64,000 bases of DNA from Planctomycetota bacterium (GTDB lineage Bacteria; Planctomycetota; UBA1135; GCA-002686595), in NCBI GenBank assembly GCA_016709875.1, contig JADJLZ010000002.1:496001-560000 (forward strand). Direction: 5' to 3'. Made by a program: the position numbers and the translations under genes. Below the pieces are notes generated by a model, which worked only from the letters and a program-made list of their open reading frames with translations, did not search any database and was not told the origin of the DNA. Shown piece by piece: positions 60,300 through 64,000 of this stretch (positions are counted from its first letter, which is position 1; each line of letters opens with the position of its first letter).

Positions 60300-62971
60300 G
60301 AGCGCTCTGCGCCTGCGCGCTCTTCCTCGGCGCCTGCGCCAGCGTGGGCCCCGACCCGGTCGTCGTCCCCACGCCCGACGCCGCGCACGTGATCTGGCTC
60401 GACCACCCCGCCGAGCACTTCACGAGCGCCCTGCCGCTCGGCAACGGCTCGATGGGCGCGCTCGTCTTCGGCGGCGTCGATCGCGAGCGCATCGTGCTCA
60501 ACGAGGACTCGCTCTGGTCGGGCTCCGTGCAGGACCCCAACCGCGCCGACGCGCACGAGTACCTGCCGCAGATCCAGAAGCTGCTGCTCGAGGGCAAGAA
60601 CCTCGAGGCGGAGAGACTCCTGAGTGAGCACTTCACCTGCGCCGGCGCCGGTTCGGGCCAGGGCAACGGCGCGAACGTCCCCTACGGCTGCTACCAGGTG
60701 CTCGGCAACCTGCGTCTGGACTTCGGCGCGGCGCTGCCCGAGCTCTCGCAGTGGACGCGCGATTCCAGCGCGAGCGGCCTGGAGGTCGCGCCGCACGAGA
60801 GCGAGACTTTCCGCTGCACGTTCGGCGCCAGCGCAGAACTGCTCGGACGGGCACTCTCGCTCGACTTCTCGCCCATCGACGATGCGGGCGAGATCCGTCT
60901 CAATGGCGAGATCCTCGGCCGGACCGAGGATTGGTCGCGCGCGTATTCGTTCGACGTGCGCGGCAAGCTGCTCGAGGGACCGAACGAACTCGTGGTCAAG
61001 GTCACGAACGTCGGCGGGGAGGGTCACATGGCGCGCGAAGTCGCCCTGCGCGTGGAAGCGCAGGACTACCGCAACGAGCTCGACCTGCGCAACGGCATCG
61101 TGCGCACGACCTTCATGCGCAACGGAACGCGTTCCATGCGCGAGTGCTTCGTCTCCAAGCCGCACGGTCTCTTCGTCGAGCATCTCCACTGCGACAAGCC
61201 GGGCGGCCTGTCCTTCGAGCTGACGCTCGATCGGCCCGAGGGTGCGAGCGTGCAACTCGAGCTGCCCGAGCTGCAGCCGACGCTGGTGCTGCACGGGAAG
61301 CTGCCGGGCATGGACTACGCCATCTGCGCTCAGATCGACACGCGCGGCGGCAAGTACGTCTTCGACGGGAAGCACCTCTCGATCGAGGGCGCGAACGAGG
61401 CGGTGATCCGCCTGGCCAGCGCGACCTCGCCGCGTGGTGAGGCCGTCTCGCTCGCTTGCGCGAAGCTCACCCGCGCACTGGCGCTCTCCTACGTCGAACT
61501 GCGCGAGGCGAGCGTCGCCGACCACCGCGCGCTCTACGACCGCTGTGCACTGCAGCTCGGTGACCGGCACACGCGCGACGCCGAGGTCGAGGCGCTGCCG
61601 ACCGACCAGCGCCTCGAGCGGCTCGCCGCGGGCGGCGGCGATCCCCAGCTCGCGGCGCTCGATTTCAACTACGGCCGCTACCTGCTGATGAACTCGTCGC
61701 GGCCCGGCACGAGACCAGCGAACCTGCAGGGACTGTGGGCCGAGGAGACGCAGACGCCCTGGAACGGCGACTACCACCTCGACATCAACGTGCAGATGAA
61801 CTACTGGCCGGCCGAGGTCGCGAATCTCGCCGATTGCCACGAGCCGCTCTTCGATTTGATCGACTCGCTGCGCAAGCCGGGTGCGGCGACCGCGAAGGCC
61901 TACTACGACGCTCCGGGTTGGGTTGCGCATGTGATCACCAACGTCTGGGGTTTCACCGCTCCCGGCGAGGACGCGGGCTGGGGCTCGACGATCAGCGGTG
62001 GCGCGTGGCTCGCCGACCACCTCTGGGAGCACTACGACTTCGGCCGCGACAAGGCCTTCCTCGCGCGCGTCTATCCCGCCATGAGGGAGTCCGCGCAGTT
62101 CTACCGCGCGATCCTGATCGAGGAACGCAAGCACCACTGGCTCGTGACCGCGCCCTCGAACTCGCCCGAGCACGGCTTCGTCATGGCCGACGGGCGCGTC
62201 GCGCACACCTGCATGGGCCCGACGATCGACCAGGAGCTCGTGCGCGAGCTCTTCGGCGACGTGATCGAAGCAAGCCGCATCCTCGACGTCGATGCCGACT
62301 TCCGCGCGGACCTCGAGGACGCGCGCGCGCGCCTCGCGCCGGTGCAGGTCGGCGCCACGGGCGACGTGCAGGAGTGGCTCGAGGACTACGCCGACAGCGA
62401 GCCGCACCATCGCCACGTCTCGCACCTGTACGCGCTCTACCCGGGCGAGGAGATCGCCGACGACCCGCGCTTGCGCGAAGCGGCGAGGAAGACGCTCGAA
62501 TTGCGCGGCGACGACGGCACGGGCTGGTCGCTCGCGTGGAAGATCGCCTTCTGGGCGCGGCTTGGCGACGGCGAGCATGCGCTCGAGCTCTGGAAGCGCC
62601 TGATGCGCCCCGTGGTCGAGCACGGCATCGTGATGGGCCACGGCGGCACGTACCCGAACCTCTTCTGCGCGCATCCGCCGTTCCAGATCGACGGGAACTT
62701 CGGCGCCTGCGCGGGCATCGCGGAGATGCTCGTGCAGAGCCACGGCGGTGTCGTGAGGCTCCTGCCGGCGCTGCCCAAGGAGTGGAGCGAGGGCTCGGTG
62801 CGCGGCCTGCGCGCGCGCGGCGGGTTCGAGGTTGATCTCGAGTGGAGCGGCGGGAGGCTGAGCCAAGCCCGGGTGCGCGCCAGCGTCGCGGGCCCGCTGG
62901 CGCTCGAGATCGACGGCCGGCGCATCGAGCGCGCGATGAAGCGCGGCGAAGTGTTCAGCTTCCGACGCTGA
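60296..62971 (+). CDS. GH95 alpha-L-fucosidase-type lipoprotein with inserted beta domain
   Basis: An 891-residue enzyme with GTG start inside the hemL stop and a lipoprotein signal (ALCACALFLGAC). GH95 landmarks: ALPLGNGSMGALVFGG, ERIVLNEDSLWSG, NFNYGRYLL-like ALDFNYGRYLLMNSSRPGT, DYHLDINVQMNYWPAE, GGAWLADHLWEHYDF, TGWSLAWKIAFWARL and FQIDGNFGACAGIAEM. Asp496 replaces the first of the two asparagines (N421, N423) described for the Bifidobacterium enzyme AfcA. Residues about 150-255 hold an extra jelly-roll-like segment (GEIRLNGEILGRTEDW, GPNELVVKVTNVGGEG) not in typical GH95. It should act on terminal alpha-1,2-L-fucosyl or related L-galactosyl ends. Confidence 0.9.
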   Translation: MRALCACALFLGACASVGPDPVVVPTPDAAHVIWLDHPAEHFTSALPLGNGSMGALVFGGVDRERIVLNEDSLWSGSVQDPNRADAHEYLPQIQKLLLEGKNLEAERLLSEHFTCAGAGSGQGNGANVPYGCYQVLGNLRLDFGAALPELSQWTRDSSASGLEVAPHESETFRCTFGASAELLGRALSLDFSPIDDAGEIRLNGEILGRTEDWSRAYSFDVRGKLLEGPNELVVKVTNVGGEGHMAREVALRVEAQDYRNELDLRNGIVRTTFMRNGTRSMRECFVSKPHGLFVEHLHCDKPGGLSFELTLDRPEGASVQLELPELQPTLVLHGKLPGMDYAICAQIDTRGGKYVFDGKHLSIEGANEAVIRLASATSPRGEAVSLACAKLTRALALSYVELREASVADHRALYDRCALQLGDRHTRDAEVEALPTDQRLERLAAGGGDPQLAALDFNYGRYLLMNSSRPGTRPANLQGLWAEETQTPWNGDYHLDINVQMNYWPAEVANLADCHEPLFDLIDSLRKPGAATAKAYYDAPGWVAHVITNVWGFTAPGEDAGWGSTISGGAWLADHLWEHYDFGRDKAFLARVYPAMRESAQFYRAILIEERKHHWLVTAPSNSPEHGFVMADGRVAHTCMGPTIDQELVRELFGDVIEASRILDVDADFRADLEDARARLAPVQVGATGDVQEWLEDYADSEPHHRHVSHLYALYPGEEIADDPRLREAARKTLELRGDDGTGWSLAWKIAFWARLGDGEHALELWKRLMRPVVEHGIVMGHGGTYPNLFCAHPPFQIDGNFGACAGIAEMLVQSHGGVVRLLPALPKEWSEGSVRGLRARGGFEVDLEWSGGRLSQARVRASVAGPLALEIDGRRIERAMKRGEVFSFRR

Positions 62972-64000
62972 CCTGCAGGCTGAGGTCCTTGCCGGGCTCG
63001 AGCAGCAGCTCGTCCTTGAACGTGACCAGCAGCCTCCGGCCGTGGAGCTCGCTCGAGAGCGGGTAGCCGGCTTCGACCTTCACGCTCGCGGCCTCCTTCG
63101 CGAGCTCGAAGGCGAGCGTCTTCAGGCGCAGTCTGCCGCGGTAGACCACGATCCGCTGTGTCTGCTTCTTCTCCTCGCGCTTCTGCTCGATCGTGCCGAA
63201 GCCTTCCGCGGCGGTGAACGCGGCCTTGAAGTCCTCGGGGCGGATGCGTGGCGCGTAGCCCAGGTGGCGCTTGGGCCCGTGGTACTCGAAGCCGCAGGCG
63301 CCGAGGAACACGCCGTAGCTCGCCATCGCGCGCGCGTAGTGGTCGCCGCACTCGACCTCGTTCCAGGGATTGCGGAGCGCGGCGTGGTAGCGGTCGTGGA
63401 TCAGGCGCTCGACCGCGAGGCCCTCCTCGACCAGGCCCTCGTAGAGCATGTGCCCCGCGACCTGGTGCTCGAAGCCGGTCATGCACTCGTTGAAATAGCT
63501 TGCGGCCCACGCATCGCCGCCCTCGCCGGTCGCGCGCTCGGCGCCGCCCTTGGGAAAGGTGCACATCAAGAGACCGCCCTCGCCGGGCATCGCGTACCAG
63601 CGCCCGCCCTGGATCGCCTTCATCCCGTCGCGGTAGGTGCCGACGTCGGGAGTCAGGTTGTAGCGGTAGAGCGAGCGCAGGGCGGAGACGCATTCCTTCT
63701 CGGGCACGACGCGCGCGAGGCCGACTTGGCGCGCCCAGCTCTCGCCGAGCACCTGGTCGATGTGGCAGCCGGCGTTGGTACTGTTCGCCTCGGGGTGCGC
63801 GGGGTCGGGCTTGTGCACGAAGTACTCGCCGTCGTAGAGGCGTGCGACGAGGTTCGTGCTGCCCTTCTCCACAATCGCGTCGAGTCGCGCGGCGAAGTCC
63901 TCCGCGTCCCCCGCCTCGCGCGCCATCGCGGCTCCCGCACGCAACGCCGCGAGGTAGAGCGAGCTCGTCCAGGCGATCTCGCCGTACCAGGCTGCATCGA
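62955..64000 (-). CDS. GH116 glycosidase (glucosylceramidase/beta-glucosidase-like), 5' end outside window
   Basis: The C-terminal ~348 residues of a GH116 enzyme. The catalytic (alpha/alpha)6 barrel is recognisable: WYGEIAWTSSLYLAALRAG at the window edge, LYDGEYFVHKPD, CHIDQVLGESWARQVGL, FNECMTGFEHQVAGHMLYEGL, NPWNEVECGDHYARAMASYG and GFEYHGPKRHLGYAPRI. Homologs include human GBA2 and archaeal beta-glucosidases/xylosidases. The N-terminal domain and start lie beyond 64000. The 3' end overlaps the convergent GH95 gene by 17 bp. Confidence 0.9.
   Translation of the reverse strand, partial: DAAWYGEIAWTSSLYLAALRAGAAMAREAGDAEDFAARLDAIVEKGSTNLVARLYDGEYFVHKPDPAHPEANSTNAGCHIDQVLGESWARQVGLARVVPEKECVSALRSLYRYNLTPDVGTYRDGMKAIQGGRWYAMPGEGGLLMCTFPKGGAERATGEGGDAWAASYFNECMTGFEHQVAGHMLYEGLVEEGLAVERLIHDRYHAALRNPWNEVECGDHYARAMASYGVFLGACGFEYHGPKRHLGYAPRIRPEDFKAAFTAAEGFGTIEQKREEKKQTQRIVVYRGRLRLKTLAFELAKEAASVKVEAGYPLSSELHGRRLLVTFKDELLLEPGKDLSLQVSVGS

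Noticed and set aside
1..64000. tRNA or rRNA genes
   Set aside because: Some GGTTCGA-like strings appear but lie inside coding regions; no cloverleaf or rRNA signature was recognised.

Overview
This is GC-rich DNA (roughly 70% by eye) that looks like a Planctomycetota chromosome. The lineage call rests on several traits: secreted proteins ending in cysteine-containing C-terminal modules typical of that phylum, FG-GAP/VCBS repeat proteins, sulfatase-like and glycoside hydrolase genes (GH35, GH36, GH95, GH116), a di-haem peroxidase-like protein with a calcium-loop tail, and few strong Shine-Dalgarno sites. No rRNA, tRNA or CRISPR array was seen. The lineage is an inference from content, not from a marker gene.

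Layout. 0-4.8 kb, minus strand: glgC, an 18-bp minisatellite, and a translationally coupled pair (GCS2 ligase with CBS domains, then an AstE/aspartoacylase-like hydrolase). 4.9-12.6 kb, plus strand: a galactoside/arabinose locus (GH35, GH36, AraF-AraG-AraH-type importer); a 122-bp inverted-repeat element sits between GH35 and GH36, and the gene ends on both sides of it look damaged. 12.6-22.1 kb, minus strand: an amine/amino-acid oxidase-like flavoprotein, then a surface-protein array (three paralogous VCBS proteins, a di-haem peroxidase-like protein, one more secreted protein) punctuated by strong hairpins. 22.4-30.3 kb: a DUF4003-like protein, a kinase/ATPase fusion, a ferredoxin-TrxR-cytochrome b fusion followed by ispG, and a long coiled-coil protein.

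30.3-34.3 kb is a lower-GC island of about 4 kb bounded by a perfect 49-bp direct repeat. It carries a frameshifted beta-helix gene and a TolB-like propeller protein. 34.4-60.3 kb holds nearly the whole route from glutamyl-tRNA to protoporphyrin, all on the plus strand: hemE-hemN, hemG-hemX-hemA, hemC-hemD-hemB, hemL. Ferrochelatase is not in the window. The heme blocks are separated by unrelated modules: minor pilins (PilV/W/X-like), a flagellar stator operon (motA, two motB, fliL), a PhzF protein, a sulfatase-like lipoprotein, a cupin protein, an AHSA1-ArsR-DUF1579 operon with a clear promoter and palindromic operator, a propeller protein and a Tat-exported epimerase-like protein. 60.3-64 kb returns to glycan degradation with a GH95 lipoprotein and a convergent GH116 enzyme that runs off the right edge.

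The main themes are carbohydrate scavenging, secreted proteins and heme supply. The most unusual items are the direct-repeat-bounded island, the inverted repeat that appears to have damaged two glycosidase genes, the membrane redox fusion upstream of ispG, the VCBS/peroxidase array with GNRA-capped hairpins, and the heme gene set broken up by inserted modules.
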